From contig NZ_JAIUZI010000003.1 in NCBI RefSeq assembly GCF_020171285.1, positions 62,001 to 126,000 of the forward strand: a DNA stretch of 64,000 nt, written 5' to 3'. A model generated the notes under the pieces. The model did not search any database, had not been told where the DNA came from, and saw only the letters and a program-made list of their open reading frames with translations. This document shows, in pieces, positions 15,249 to 25,073 of the stretch. A program made the translations under genes and the position numbers. Source of the DNA: Seohaeicola saemankumensis. GTDB lineage: Bacteria; Pseudomonadota; Alphaproteobacteria; Rhodobacterales; Rhodobacteraceae. Numbering within the stretch: position 1 is the first letter of the stretch; the number at the start of each line of letters is the position of its first letter.

Positions 15249-17083
15249 TCCGCCGCATCCGCGTCTATGAAACCGCCTGACTGACGCGCCCAAAACTGGG
15301 CATAAAGCCCGCCTTGCGCCAGCAGGTCGGCATGCGAGCCCTGTTCGACGATATGCCCCTGATCCATCACCAAAATCCGATCCATCTGGGCAATGGTAGA
15401 AAGCCGGTGCGCAATGGCAATGACCGTCTTGCCCTGCATCATCCCATAGAGCGTGCCTTGGATGGCCGCTTCGACTTCGGAATCCAGCGCGCTCGTCGCT
15501 TCGTCCAGCAACAGGATCGGTGCATCCTTCAGGATCACACGCGCCAGGGTCACCCTTTGACGCTGGCCACCTGACAGCTTCACACCGCGTTCGCCTACCT
15601 GTGCGTTGTAGCCGCGCCCGCCCTTAGGATCCTGCAAGTCGCGAATGAATTCATCTGCCTCGGCCTGTTTGGCTGCGGCGACAATGTCGGCCTCACTGGC
15701 ATCCGGACGACCGTATAGAATGTTATCGCGCACGGATCGGTGCAACAGCGCGCTGTCCTGCTGAACCATACCGATCTGACTGCGCAGACTGTCCTGGGTG
15801 ACACCCCGAATGTCCTGACCATCAATCAGGATCTGCCCGGACTCCACGTCATAAAACCGCAAGAGCAACTTGACCAACGTGGATTTTCCCGCACCCGACC
15901 GCCCGATCAGCCCGATCTTTTCACCGGGATGGATCGTCAGGTTGATCCGGTCCAGACCACCCTCGCCCCGACCATAATGATGCGATACTTCGCGCAGGTC
16001 GATACGTCCCTCGGACAACCGAAGAGGCGTGGCGTCTGGTGCATCGACAAGATCAATAGGCTGGGCAATGGTCTGCATCCCTTCAGCCACGACACCCAAC
16101 TGCCTGAAAAACGTGGTCAGCGCCCACATGATCCATCCGGTCATGGCGTTCAGCCGCAAGGTCAGCGCAGTCGCCGCCGCGACAATCCCCACGCTGGCCT
16201 GGCCTTGCATCCACAGGACGATGGCCCAGCCAACAACGCCCACAATCAGCAAACCGTTCAACGTGACCAGAACCGCATCCATGATCGTATAGATCCGCAT
16301 TTCGGTCTGAAACGTTTCTCGTGTCAGATCGATGGCCTCCTTGGCATAGGCCAGCTCGCTGTCGTGATGGGCGAACATCTTGACCGAATGGATGTTCGTA
16401 TAGGCGTCTACGACCCGGCCAGTCACAGCCGACCGCGCATCGGATGCTGCCTGGGACGCAGGTCCGACACGTGCAATGGTCCAACGGATCAAACCAGCAT
16501 ACAGAACCAGCCAGACCAATAGTGGCAGCATCAGCCGCGAATCCGCCGACATCAGCAAAACCGCGGCCCCTACCAGATACGCCAGCGAAAAGGTTATGGC
16601 ATCAAAGACCTGAAACACCACCTCTCCTGCTGCCGGGGGCGTCTGCATGATCCGGTTGGCGATACGTCCGGCAAAGTCGTTTTCAAACCAGCCGACCGAC
16701 TGCCGCAGCACATGCTTGTGCGCGCGCCACCTGATCAGAGTGCCAAAGTTCGGCAACACCGCGTTGTTCAGCAAAAGCACATCAAAAAGCTGCAACAGGG
16801 GCCGCAGGATCAGAATGAAAAGCGCCACCAGGATCAGTTCGAGACCGTGGTCGTTCCAGACCTGCGCCGGCGAGCCACCCAAAAGATCCACGACCCGCCC
16901 CATGTAGTAGATCAAGCCAACCTCAATACCCGCAACGACGATCGACATCACGGCGGTCAGAATGAACACTTTGCGAAACGGCTTGGCGTAGTCCTTCAGA
17001 AACGGCCAAAGCTTTGTCGGCGGGCGATCCGTTTCCGGATAGTCGCAATAAGGGTCAACAAGGTTTTCAAAGTAACGAAACAT
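15245..17083 (-). CDS. ABC exporter half-transporter (MsbA/ATM-like), first of a pair
   Basis: The 612-residue half-transporter begins MFRYFENLVDPY, preceded by a clear AAAGGAGC ribosome-binding site, which decides the start at 17083. Six transmembrane helices precede the NBD with GRSGAGKSTL, LSGGQRQR, ILLLDEATSALD and AHRLST. It is about as similar in layout to its partner as duplicated genes are. It heads the run ABC-ABC-RNA methyltransferase-sodium channel, 207 bp downstream of cca. Confidence 0.92.
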   Translation of the reverse strand: MFRYFENLVDPYCDYPETDRPPTKLWPFLKDYAKPFRKVFILTAVMSIVVAGIEVGLIYYMGRVVDLLGGSPAQVWNDHGLELILVALFILILRPLLQLFDVLLLNNAVLPNFGTLIRWRAHKHVLRQSVGWFENDFAGRIANRIMQTPPAAGEVVFQVFDAITFSLAYLVGAAVLLMSADSRLMLPLLVWLVLYAGLIRWTIARVGPASQAASDARSAVTGRVVDAYTNIHSVKMFAHHDSELAYAKEAIDLTRETFQTEMRIYTIMDAVLVTLNGLLIVGVVGWAIVLWMQGQASVGIVAAATALTLRLNAMTGWIMWALTTFFRQLGVVAEGMQTIAQPIDLVDAPDATPLRLSEGRIDLREVSHHYGRGEGGLDRINLTIHPGEKIGLIGRSGAGKSTLVKLLLRFYDVESGQILIDGQDIRGVTQDSLRSQIGMVQQDSALLHRSVRDNILYGRPDASEADIVAAAKQAEADEFIRDLQDPKGGRGYNAQVGERGVKLSGGQRQRVTLARVILKDAPILLLDEATSALDSEVEAAIQGTLYGMMQGKTVIAIAHRLSTIAQMDRILVMDQGHIVEQGSHADLLAQGGLYAQFWARQSGGFIDADAAE

Positions 17084-17290
17084 GCCGGGTGCTCCTTTGA
17101 GAGCAAGAAAAAGACGCAAATGTTGTGTGGATGTGCTTGTGCATCACCCAACCAGAACGGGCGATTCACACGATGTGAAACCAGATCCCGTAATACATTC
17201 GCGTACCTCCGACAGTGTTCGTATTTATCCGATACCCGATCACGCCCGGCTTGTCACTCTGCAAGGATGCACAGGGAACACTGGTATTGT

Positions 17291-18451
17291 TCAACAATTC
17301 TGCTTGAGCAGCGTCTCACGGTCCAGCGTGAAGCCTGACGAAATCCAATCTGTTTCGATCTGCGCCAGTTTCTCGCCCAGCGCCGGCCCCTGAAAATCCG
17401 GCATAAGATCGCGCGCCTTGACCGGAAAGACAGCCGCAGCACCCGTCTCGATTTCAGCGATCGTTTCGGGTACCCAAGGCGTCTCCAGTAATGCGGCGCG
17501 CAACAACAGAGCGTCCCGCGCCGTTTCGCCCCCAAAACGATATCCCAGTTCGGCCGCGCCCATCGTCCCGACGGCGGCGCTGCGCATGCGCCCCAAAGCC
17601 ATGGTCTGCGCCCTGCTTAACCGCAACGTATCGAAAACACCTGCTTCGCCCAGAACCGCGAGCCTGCGCAGGGGATCGGCACCCACACCGACCTGTTCCT
17701 CCAAATGGACCAGTGGCGCCAGCGCGCGGTCATCCGCGCCGGGCAACAGACATGCCAGCATTCCGGTCGACCGCATTGTCGCAACAGATGAGGCGGGATC
17801 GGGCGCACCCAACAGCTTCAACAACTCGCCGCCAACCCGTTCGCGCGACAATTGCGACAACCCGTCCAGGTTATCGGAAATGGCCGCCAGCGCATCGGGG
17901 TCAAATCCCCCTGCCTGATCGCCATACCAAGCGTGAAACCGAAAATAGCGCAACGATCGCAGGTAGTCTTCGCGGATGCGCTCACGGGCATCACCGATAA
18001 ACCTGACGCGGCGTGCTTCCAGATCAGGCAACCCATTCAGCGGATCCAAGAGTGTTCCGTCCGAGCGCGCGTAAATTGCGTTCATGGTAAAGTCGCGGCG
18101 CGCCGCATCTTCGATCACGTCGTCGGCAAAGGCCACAACAGCGCGCCGACCATCCGTGGCCACGTCACGGCGAAATGTCGTCACCTCGAACGGTATCCCG
18201 CTGTGAACCAGCGTCACGGTGCCATGATCGATCCCGGTCGGGACGGCTTTGATCCCGCATTCTTCAGCCAGACGCATGACGGTTTCCGGGTGGGCGTCTG
18301 TTGAAATGTCGATGTCCGACACCGGTGCTCCAATCAGGGCATTGCGTACGCAGCCCCCGACAAACAGCGCCTGCGCCCCATCCCGCGATATGGCCGCGCA
18401 AACCGCTTGGGTTGCCGGATCGGTCAGCCAGTGTTCGGTTATTCGGGTCAC
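17291..18451 (-). CDS. cca: CCA tRNA nucleotidyltransferase/poly(A) polymerase family
   Basis: Class II nucleotidyltransferase of 386 residues that adds or repairs the CCA end of tRNA. The signatures are FVGGCVRNAL (GG at 32-33), the metal-binding D46-I-D48, and the RRDFTMNAIY motif followed by an RIREDYLRSLRYFRF basic region. No HD domain is apparent. The start overlaps the upstream Nudix gene by 4 bases. Confidence 0.95.
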   Translation of the reverse strand: MTRITEHWLTDPATQAVCAAISRDGAQALFVGGCVRNALIGAPVSDIDISTDAHPETVMRLAEECGIKAVPTGIDHGTVTLVHSGIPFEVTTFRRDVATDGRRAVVAFADDVIEDAARRDFTMNAIYARSDGTLLDPLNGLPDLEARRVRFIGDARERIREDYLRSLRYFRFHAWYGDQAGGFDPDALAAISDNLDGLSQLSRERVGGELLKLLGAPDPASSVATMRSTGMLACLLPGADDRALAPLVHLEEQVGVGADPLRRLAVLGEAGVFDTLRLSRAQTMALGRMRSAAVGTMGAAELGYRFGGETARDALLLRAALLETPWVPETIAEIETGAAAVFPVKARDLMPDFQGPALGEKLAQIETDWISSGFTLDRETLLKQNC

Positions 18452-19056
18452 GATTGCATCCGTGCGGACAACCCCCGCAGAATACGCGCTGTCGCGCCCC
18501 AGATGTAGTAGGGTCCGTAGGGGACCGTAAAATAACGGCGCCGCATTCCGCGCCAGCGCCGCGATTCAACGATGTATTTTGCGGGCTCCATCACGTGTGC
18601 CAGAGGCACTTGAAATACTTCGTCGACCTCTCCGCGTTCAGGCACGACGTCAAAGGGGCGATCAACCACGGCAATCACCGGTGTCACACAGAAACTGGTG
18701 ACGGTTTCGTGAGCCGGCAGGGTGCCAAGGATCCTTGGCAGGTCGCGCGGCAAGCCGATCTCTTCTTCGGCCTCACGTAAAGCAGCCGCCGTGACATCAA
18801 TGTCGCCCTCGTCCTGTTTTCCGCCCGGAAAAGCGATTTGACCGGGATGGTGCTTCAAGGCTGATGACCGCTTGGTCAGGATGACCATGGGATGATCCGT
18901 GTAGAGCGTCACCGCCATCAACACACCGGCCGGCCGCAACCTGCGCCCCGGCGGCAAGACCGTGTTCGGGTTCAGGTCAAAATCAGACGACCCGTAACCT
19001 TGCTGAGCCACGGCGGCGCGCAACCTGCTGACGGTATCGGCGCCCCGGTCAGTCAC
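18448..19056 (-). CDS. Nudix hydrolase of the CoA pyrophosphatase (NudL/UPF0035) type
   Basis: The protein (202 residues from the GTG at 19056) has the UPF0035 pattern LTKRSSALKHHPGQIAFPGG just before the Nudix box G-x5-E-x7-REAEEEIGL. This matches CoA-diphosphatase relatives. A TTG at 19077 would also be possible, but the GTG overlaps the hslO stop by 8 bases and fits the spacing better. It is coupled to cca downstream by an ATGA overlap. Confidence 0.88.
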   Translation of the reverse strand: MTDRGADTVSRLRAAVAQQGYGSSDFDLNPNTVLPPGRRLRPAGVLMAVTLYTDHPMVILTKRSSALKHHPGQIAFPGGKQDEGDIDVTAAALREAEEEIGLPRDLPRILGTLPAHETVTSFCVTPVIAVVDRPFDVVPERGEVDEVFQVPLAHVMEPAKYIVESRRWRGMRRRYFTVPYGPYYIWGATARILRGLSARMQS

Positions 19057-20035
19057 CGGCAGGTTTCTCCGCGTCAAAGCCTACCGTCTTTGGGTCAAGA
19101 TCGTAGTGCGCGCTACAGAACTGGCAGTCTGCCGTTACGCGCCCGTCTTCCGTCGTCATCTTTTCAATGTCTCGGGCCGAATAGATTGACAGGCTCTGCC
19201 GCACACGATCCTCCGAACAGGTACAGCCAAACCGGACTGCCTGTGCATCAAAGACACGCGGCTGTTCCTCGTGGAACAGGCGTACCAGCAGATCGGTAGG
19301 CGGAACAACGGGCCCGATCAGTTCCATTTCTTCGACGGTTCCCAGCAGAATGTTGACGCGGTTCCAATTCTCTTCGGCCTCGCTGTCAATCAGATCGCTC
19401 GCCTTCAGAATCTTGCCGTCGCCATCGCCGCCGGCCACGAACGGCGATGCTTTGGGCAGCTGTTGCAACATGATCCCGCCAGCACGCCAATGCTCTTCAA
19501 CACCCGGTTCGGACGATTTCCCGAAACTCAGTTGAAACTGGGTCGGCAATTGCTCTGACTGCGCAAAATAGGCTTCCGCGCTGGCGCTGAGCGATCCACC
19601 CGCAATCGGGGTAATCCCCTGATACGGAGCCGATCCCTTGCCCTGATCGATCAGGATAGCAAAGTACCCTTCGCCGACTTGATCGAAGGGCGCACCATCC
19701 GTCAACCGCTCAGGGTCAAAGCTGGCATAAGCGCGGATTTTCGCGGCTTCGCCCTCGACTGTCGGCGCAAAATAGTCGGTCGCAATCATCCGGACCGCGC
19801 CCTTTGACTGTACCTGCAACGACAGTTTCCACCGCAGTTTGACGGTCTGCCCGATCAACGCGGTCAGCAGTGCCATTTCGGCGACCAGAGCCTCAACCAC
19901 CGGGGGATAATCATGCTGTTTCAGAATTCCGTCCAGCACGCCATCCAAACGCGCAACGCGTCCGCGCATATCGGATGCATCAAGCTGGAAAGGCAGGACG
20001 GTATCGTCCCACGCAAGTTTTGATCCAAAGGTCAT
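19049..20035 (-). CDS. hslO: Redox-regulated chaperone Hsp33
   Basis: Cytoplasmic holdase chaperone activated by oxidation. The 328-residue protein has the zinc/redox cysteines at the C-terminus in the typical order: C271-x-C273 (CTCSEDRV) and C304-x2-C307 (CQFCSAHY). The start MTFGSKLAWDD at 20035 fits the family N-terminus. It is the first gene of hslO-nudix-cca and diverges from a second Nudix gene across a 77-bp gap. Confidence 0.96.
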   Translation of the reverse strand: MTFGSKLAWDDTVLPFQLDASDMRGRVARLDGVLDGILKQHDYPPVVEALVAEMALLTALIGQTVKLRWKLSLQVQSKGAVRMIATDYFAPTVEGEAAKIRAYASFDPERLTDGAPFDQVGEGYFAILIDQGKGSAPYQGITPIAGGSLSASAEAYFAQSEQLPTQFQLSFGKSSEPGVEEHWRAGGIMLQQLPKASPFVAGGDGDGKILKASDLIDSEAEENWNRVNILLGTVEEMELIGPVVPPTDLLVRLFHEEQPRVFDAQAVRFGCTCSEDRVRQSLSIYSARDIEKMTTEDGRVTADCQFCSAHYDLDPKTVGFDAEKPAGD

Positions 20036-20112
20036 GGGGTTTCCTTCAACGCCACAGATTGGCATACCGCGCCTATATAGGTGGAACAAGCACGTATGAA
20101 AGAGGCAATGGC

Positions 20113-20547
20113 ATGATCAGACGGTTCGGCAAGACCCCGGATCCGGGCAAACGCTACATCCGTCGCCCCGGCGCCTACGCGCTGTTACCACAGGGCAACG
20201 ATCTCCTGCTAACGCTGCAGTCTGATCCCGGGCCCGATTTGCAACTGCCCGGCGGTGGTATCGATCCGGGCGAATCCCCTATTGCCGCATTGCATCGCGA
20301 AGTCTTCGAGGAAACCGGCTGGTCCATCTCGTGCCCACGCCGGGTGGGCGCATTTCGCAGGTTCGCCTATATGCCTGAATACGACCTTTGGGCCGAGAAG
20401 ATCTGCCTGATCTACATCGCTCGACCGGTGCGCCAGATCAGTTCACCAACGGAACCCGGGCACCAAGCCCTTTGGATGCCAGCCGAAACCGCCGCAAACA
20501 AGCTGGGAAACGAAGGAGATCGGCATTTTGCCGGCCTGCTGATCTGA
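20113..20547 (+). CDS. Nudix hydrolase (small, unassigned substrate)
   Basis: The 144-residue protein has a complete Nudix box, GGGIDPGESPIAALHREVFEETGW at about 47-70. N-terminal PGAYALLPQGNDLLLTLQ and C-terminal WMPAETAANKL are like the ADP-ribose/MutT-like group. The start MIRRFGKTPDPG is at 20113; the upstream frame is open but overlaps hslO. It converges tightly on the response regulator gene (5-bp gap). Confidence 0.85.
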   Translation: MIRRFGKTPDPGKRYIRRPGAYALLPQGNDLLLTLQSDPGPDLQLPGGGIDPGESPIAALHREVFEETGWSISCPRRVGAFRRFAYMPEYDLWAEKICLIYIARPVRQISSPTEPGHQALWMPAETAANKLGNEGDRHFAGLLI

Positions 20548-20552
20548 CCCTA

Positions 20553-21821
20553 CTAATCTTTGTGGTACTCAAAGAGCGTCGCAGAGACATCATCTTCCAG
20601 ACCGTGTTCCGGGGACATGATATCGGTCAGATGCCAGAAAAGGTCGTCCAAGAACTCCTGCCCTGAGCCATTCTTTTGACATTTCTCCACCAGATCAAGA
20701 AGCCCCTCCGGTTCGAGCATGCTGCCGTCCGCCAAGCGGCATTCGGTAAAGCCATCAGAATAAAGCAACAACCGATCGCCGTCTGCCATCATGAATTCCG
20801 TCTGTGAATAGGGCGCATCCGGGATCAAACCCACCGGAATACCCCCCTCACCAAGGAACTCGGCCTTGCCATTGCACCGCAGCAGCAAGGGATGAGGATG
20901 TCCTGCCTGAACCATTTTGACCTTGCCCGTTCGCAGGTCCGCCGTGGCGTAGACCATTGTGAAATATTCTTCGATCCCGGTATCTGCCAACAGGCGGCTG
21001 TTCAGCACGCCGGCAACGTCCTCCGGCGGTTTCAAAGCGAATTGCCGTCCAAATCGCTTCTCCATGGCGACATTCTGATCGAAATACGTGCTGGACAAAT
21101 ACCCGCCCAAACGTGCGGTCATCATGGCCGAGGTGATGCCATGACCTGAAACATCGACGCTGTAAAACCCCAGGCTATGAGGGTCGGGTGAAAACATACC
21201 GACCAGATCCCCACCAATATGGCCACAGGGCTTTAGCAGCAAACTGACAACGGAGTTCGCAAAGGTGCGGCTTAGTTCGGGTACCAAAGATTGCTGAATC
21301 TTGCGCGCCTGCATCAGATCCTTGTCAATCGCATCATAGACTTGCTGCAGTTCATCCAGCGTGTCTGAAATCATCCGGTTTTTCTCGGACAGTTCGCGCT
21401 GCATGCCCAGTATCCGGTCGCCAGCCGAAATCCGCGCCCTGAGCTCGTCCGAATTGACGGGCTTTACCAGAAAGTCATCTGCACCGGCATCCAGCCCCTG
21501 CGCGACCTCATACTTCTCACTCTTGGATGTCAGCAGGATGAAATACCCGTATTCATCCGTCGGCATGTTGCGAAACGCCCGGCAAAACTCCAAGCCATTC
21601 ATTCCCGGCATCATCCAGTCACTCAGCACAAGATCCGGCATCGTCTGTTCGCAGATCTCCATCGCGGCGCCGCCGCTGTCGGCCTCGATAACGTCAAACC
21701 CCCATTTCTTTAGAGAGCTGACAAGGATTCGACGCTGCAAGCGGCTGTCATCAACCACCAACACACGTCGGATCGAACCGGAGCTCGGGCCATGTTGTTC
21801 TTGAGCATCCGCGCTCTGCAC
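20553..21821 (-). CDS. Response regulator with PP2C-type (RsbU/SpoIIE) phosphatase domain, RbaY-like
   Basis: The 422-residue protein has a receiver domain (about 18-135; acidic pair D24/D25, phosphoacceptor D68, K120), a coiled linker (about 135-175, SEKNRMISDTLDELQQVYD) and a PPM/SpoIIE phosphatase domain with SVDVSGHGITSAM, YFTMVYATADL and LLLYSDGFTE. Such proteins dephosphorylate STAS-domain anti-anti-sigma factors in partner-switching cascades. RbaY of Rhodobacter capsulatus has this architecture. The start is a GTG with a GAGGT ribosome-binding site. A lone Hpt gene is divergent next to it. Confidence 0.9.
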   Translation of the reverse strand: MQSADAQEQHGPSSGSIRRVLVVDDSRLQRRILVSSLKKWGFDVIEADSGGAAMEICEQTMPDLVLSDWMMPGMNGLEFCRAFRNMPTDEYGYFILLTSKSEKYEVAQGLDAGADDFLVKPVNSDELRARISAGDRILGMQRELSEKNRMISDTLDELQQVYDAIDKDLMQARKIQQSLVPELSRTFANSVVSLLLKPCGHIGGDLVGMFSPDPHSLGFYSVDVSGHGITSAMMTARLGGYLSSTYFDQNVAMEKRFGRQFALKPPEDVAGVLNSRLLADTGIEEYFTMVYATADLRTGKVKMVQAGHPHPLLLRCNGKAEFLGEGGIPVGLIPDAPYSQTEFMMADGDRLLLYSDGFTECRLADGSMLEPEGLLDLVEKCQKNGSGQEFLDDLFWHLTDIMSPEHGLEDDVSATLFEYHKD

Positions 21822-22005
21822 TGTTATCGCACCTCGTCTTGCGCCGGGCCACCATGGTTTGTTCCTTATGACCCAGGCCCCTTAACATGCGGTGAAACCC
21901 GGATTGTTTGTCGACATGGGCGGGCCGTTTCAACGTTAACCCGTCCTTTACTTGGTGTGCTGCACACTGGGCCTTGTAGGGGGGTGTCGTCTTAATAGGT
22001 GAAAC

Positions 22006-22338
22006 ATGATCGACTGGTCACGAATATGCGAGTTACGCGATGAAGTCGGCGCAGAAGATTTTGACGAGGTCGTCGACCTGTTCCTGGAAGAAGTGAGCGA
22101 GGTCATCGCGCGGCTAAAGAGTATCGACAATCGCGAAACGCTCAATCAAGATTTGCACTTTCTGAAAGGCAGCGCGCTCAGCCTTGGCTTCAGCGCCTTT
22201 TCGATGCTCTGCCAAACCGGAGAACGGCTCGCAACCGAAGGGCGCGCGGAAGAGGTCAATCTGCAGGAAATCTTCGAGTGTTTTGAACACTCTCGCGTGA
22301 TGTTCACGACCGAGCTGCGCGAGCATCTCGCCGCCTGA
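22006..22338 (+). CDS. Histidine phosphotransfer (Hpt) domain protein
   Basis: Single-domain phosphorelay protein of 110 residues. The phosphorylatable His51 lies in LHFLKGSALSLGF, inside a four-helix Hpt bundle. No histidine kinase gene is adjacent. It is divergent from a REC-PP2C phosphatase gene across 184 bp, which suggests that it passes phosphate to or from that receiver. It ends one base before the converging ilvA stop. Confidence 0.9.
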   Translation: MIDWSRICELRDEVGAEDFDEVVDLFLEEVSEVIARLKSIDNRETLNQDLHFLKGSALSLGFSAFSMLCQTGERLATEGRAEEVNLQEIFECFEHSRVMFTTELREHLAA

Positions 22339-23565
22339 TCAGATCACGAACTGCGCCAGCGTCTCATCGTTCGTGATGTCCGTATAGGTAAAGCCCGCAT
22401 CGTCCAGATGGGCGAACAGACGCATGAAATTCTCTGGCCGTGACGTTTCGATTCCGATCAGTACGGACCCGAAGTTGCGCGCAGACTTCTTCATGTATTC
22501 GAACCGCGCAATATCGTCGTCCGGCCCCAGGATTCCCAGAAACTCCTTGAGCGCTCCGGGTCGTTGCGGAAGCCGCAGGATAAAGTACTTCTTGACGCCC
22601 GAGTAACGTTGCGCGCGTTCCTTGACCTCGGGCAGGCGTTCAAAATCAAAATTGCCGCCGGACACCACGCAAACAACCGTTTTTCCACGGACAAAGGATT
22701 GAACATCGGTCACCGCTTCTATCGCCAGCGCGCCTGCCGGTTCCAAAACGATTCCCTCGACATTCAACATCTCGATTAATGTGACACAGATTCGATCTTC
22801 GCTGAGGACCATCACATCTGACAAGTGAACGTGGCTCAGCAAATCAAACGTCTTTTCGCCGATCCGCCCCACGGCGGCACCATCCACAAAAGTATCGACA
22901 TGGTCGAGCATCACCGGATGCCCGGCCGCCAGCGCCGCGCGCAAGCAGGCGCCACCCGAAGGCTCGACAAACAGGCAATGGCTGCGATCCCCAAACCATG
23001 TTGCAACCCCTGCCGACATGCCGCCGCCGCCCACGGGCAGCAGGATGTGATCCGGGGTTGTGCCCAGCTGCTCTTCGATCTCAACCGCGAGCGACGCCTG
23101 ACCTTCGATGACATCGGCATCATCGAACGGCGCCAGAAAATGCCCGCCGTGGTCCCCACACCACTCTTGCGCCGCTTTCAAAGTGTCGTCGAAGTAATCG
23201 CCGGTCAGATGGATTTCGATCTGGTCGCCACCAAACATTCGCGTTTTCTGGATCTTTTGCTGCGGTGTTGTGACCGGCATGAAAATGACGCCACGCACCT
23301 GCATGTGGGCACACATGTATGCCACCCCCTGCGCGTGGTTCCCGGCACTCGCGCAAACAAACAGGTTCTTGTCAGGCTGCTTGCGCATGGCGTTCAACGC
23401 CCCGCGGATCTTGTAGGATCGCACCGGGCTCAGATCCTCGCGTTTTAGCCAGATATCGGCGCCAAACCGGTCGGACAGCAAGGCATTGCGCTGCAATGGT
23501 GTTGCGGGGAACACGTCGCGCATGGCCTGTTCAGCGGCGCGGGCTCTGTCATGAAAGTCACTCAT
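22339..23565 (-). CDS. ilvA: Threonine ammonia-lyase (threonine dehydratase), short form with ACT-like domain
   Basis: PLP enzyme converting threonine to 2-oxobutanoate, the entry to isoleucine synthesis. The 408 residues have the PLP lysine K52 in VRSYKIRGA, the SAGNHAQGVAY phosphate/carboxylate loop and GGGGMSAG for cofactor binding. A C-terminal ACT-like regulatory domain (FILRLPQRPGALKEFL) follows. The start at MSDFHDRARAAEQAM was chosen over an upstream ATG because of family fit. A catabolic role cannot be excluded. Confidence 0.93.
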   Translation of the reverse strand: MSDFHDRARAAEQAMRDVFPATPLQRNALLSDRFGADIWLKREDLSPVRSYKIRGALNAMRKQPDKNLFVCASAGNHAQGVAYMCAHMQVRGVIFMPVTTPQQKIQKTRMFGGDQIEIHLTGDYFDDTLKAAQEWCGDHGGHFLAPFDDADVIEGQASLAVEIEEQLGTTPDHILLPVGGGGMSAGVATWFGDRSHCLFVEPSGGACLRAALAAGHPVMLDHVDTFVDGAAVGRIGEKTFDLLSHVHLSDVMVLSEDRICVTLIEMLNVEGIVLEPAGALAIEAVTDVQSFVRGKTVVCVVSGGNFDFERLPEVKERAQRYSGVKKYFILRLPQRPGALKEFLGILGPDDDIARFEYMKKSARNFGSVLIGIETSRPENFMRLFAHLDDAGFTYTDITNDETLAQFVI

Positions 23566-23798
23566 TCCGTTTCCCTGCCGGATTCCGTCAGAGGGCGCAA
23601 GCCGCTCATCCCACTTCGCGCATATCGACATTGAACCAACAGACCATGACCCGATCCCAATGCAACCACTGACCCCGCTTTTTCGACTCAGGCAACTGAC
23701 ACCACAGGCAATCCCGAGCCACCCTGCCGCTGCGCCACCTTGCCCTAAATGCCAAAACCCGATACGGGCGATGCGTCATTCGTACAGAGGAACCACAG

Positions 23799-25025
23799 AT
23801 GTCCGCGCCCAAGAAAGTTGTGCTCGCCTACTCCGGCGGGCTTGATACCTCGATCATCCTGAAATGGCTGCAAACCGAGTACGGCTGCGAGGTTGTGACC
23901 TTTACCGCCGACCTGGGCCAGGGAGAAGAACTTGAGCCCGCGCGGCAAAAAGCCGAAATGCTGGGTATCAAGCCCGAAAACATCTTTATCGAGGATGTCC
24001 GCGAAGAATTCGTGCGCGACTTTGTCTTTCCAATGTTCCGCGCCAATGCACAGTACGAGGGCCTCTATCTGCTGGGGACATCCATCGCCCGCCCGCTGAT
24101 TTCGAAACATCTGGTCGAAATCGCCGAAGCCACGGGCGCCGATGCGGTGGCGCACGGTGCCACCGGCAAGGGCAATGATCAGGTCCGTTTCGAACTGGCG
24201 GCCTATGCGCTGAACCCGGATATCAAGGTTATCGCACCTTGGCGCGAATGGGATCTGACCAGCCGCACGAAATTGATCGACTTTGCCGAAAAGAACCAGA
24301 TCCCGATCGCCAAGGACAAGCGCGGCGAAGCGCCGTTCAGCGTTGACGCCAACCTGCTGCACACCTCGTCCGAGGGCAAGGTTCTGGAAGATCCCGCCGT
24401 GCAGGCCCCCGATTATGTCTATCAGCGGACGGTCCACCCCGAAGACGCCCCGAACGAGGCGGAATACATCGAGATCGGTTTTGAAAAGGGCGACGCGGTC
24501 AGCATCAACGGCGAGGCGATGTCGCCCGCGACCATCCTGACCAAGCTGAACGAGCTCGGCGGAAAGCACGGCATCGGTCGGCTTGATCTGGTCGAAGGCC
24601 GCTTTGTCGGAATGAAGTCCCGGGGCATCTACGAGACGCCCGGCGGAACTGTTCTTCTCGAAGCGCACCGGGGCATCGAATCCATCACCATGGACCGCGG
24701 CGCCATGCACCTCAAAGACCAGCTGATGCCGCAGTATGCCGAGCTGATCTACAACGGATTCTGGTATTCGCCGGAACGCGAGATGCTGCAAGCCGCCATC
24801 GACAAGAGCCAGGAACATGTGACCGGCACGGTTCGTGTGCGGCTCTACAAAGGTCTGGCTACAACGGTTGGCCGCTGGTCCGAGCATTCGCTCTATTCAG
24901 AGGAACACGTCACCTTCGAAGATGACGCGGGCGCCTACGACCAGAAAGACGCGGCCGGGTTCATCAAACTGAACGCGCTGCGCCTGAGGTTGCTGGCGAT
25001 CCGAGAGCGCAAGTTCAAGGCGTGA
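23799..25025 (+). CDS. argG: Argininosuccinate synthase
   Basis: Joins citrulline and aspartate using ATP in arginine synthesis. The 408 residues have the ATP-pyrophosphatase P-loop AYSGGLDTS at 10-18, [24 protein letters not shown] and [13 protein letters not shown], all diagnostic. The start follows a GAGGAACC ribosome-binding region. It stands alone in a single-gene unit, with ilvA divergent across 233 bp and a hairpin after the stop. In the 233-bp gap I see no gene and only weak promoter-like sequences. Confidence 0.98.
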   Translation: MSAPKKVVLAYSGGLDTSIILKWLQTEYGCEVVTFTADLGQGEELEPARQKAEMLGIKPENIFIEDVREEFVRDFVFPMFRANAQYEGLYLLGTSIARPLISKHLVEIAEATGADAVAHGATGKGNDQVRFELAAYALNPDIKVIAPWREWDLTSRTKLIDFAEKNQIPIAKDKRGEAPFSVDANLLHTSSEGKVLEDPAVQAPDYVYQRTVHPEDAPNEAEYIEIGFEKGDAVSINGEAMSPATILTKLNELGGKHGIGRLDLVEGRFVGMKSRGIYETPGGTVLLEAHRGIESITMDRGAMHLKDQLMPQYAELIYNGFWYSPEREMLQAAIDKSQEHVTGTVRVRLYKGLATTVGRWSEHSLYSEEHVTFEDDAGAYDQKDAAGFIKLNALRLRLLAIRERKFKA

Positions 25026-25033
25026 GATAACGA

Positions 25034-25063
25034 TCCGAGCCCGGCACATCAGCCGGGTTCGGA
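25034..25063. terminator. Hairpin between converging argG and sulfotransferase-like genes
   Basis: A 12-bp stem with one G-T pair (TCCGAGCCCGGC at 25034-25045, GCCGGGTTCGGA at 25052-25063, 6-base loop) lies between two convergent genes. It has no T-run on either side, so it may need Rho or act only as a 3'-end stabiliser. Confidence 0.5.
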
Positions 25064-25073
25064 AACGCCGGCG

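Noticed and set aside
20036..20112. Heat-shock promoter for hslO
   Set aside because: CTTGTTC and CTATATA occur on the minus strand, but the spacing is far too short for sigma32.
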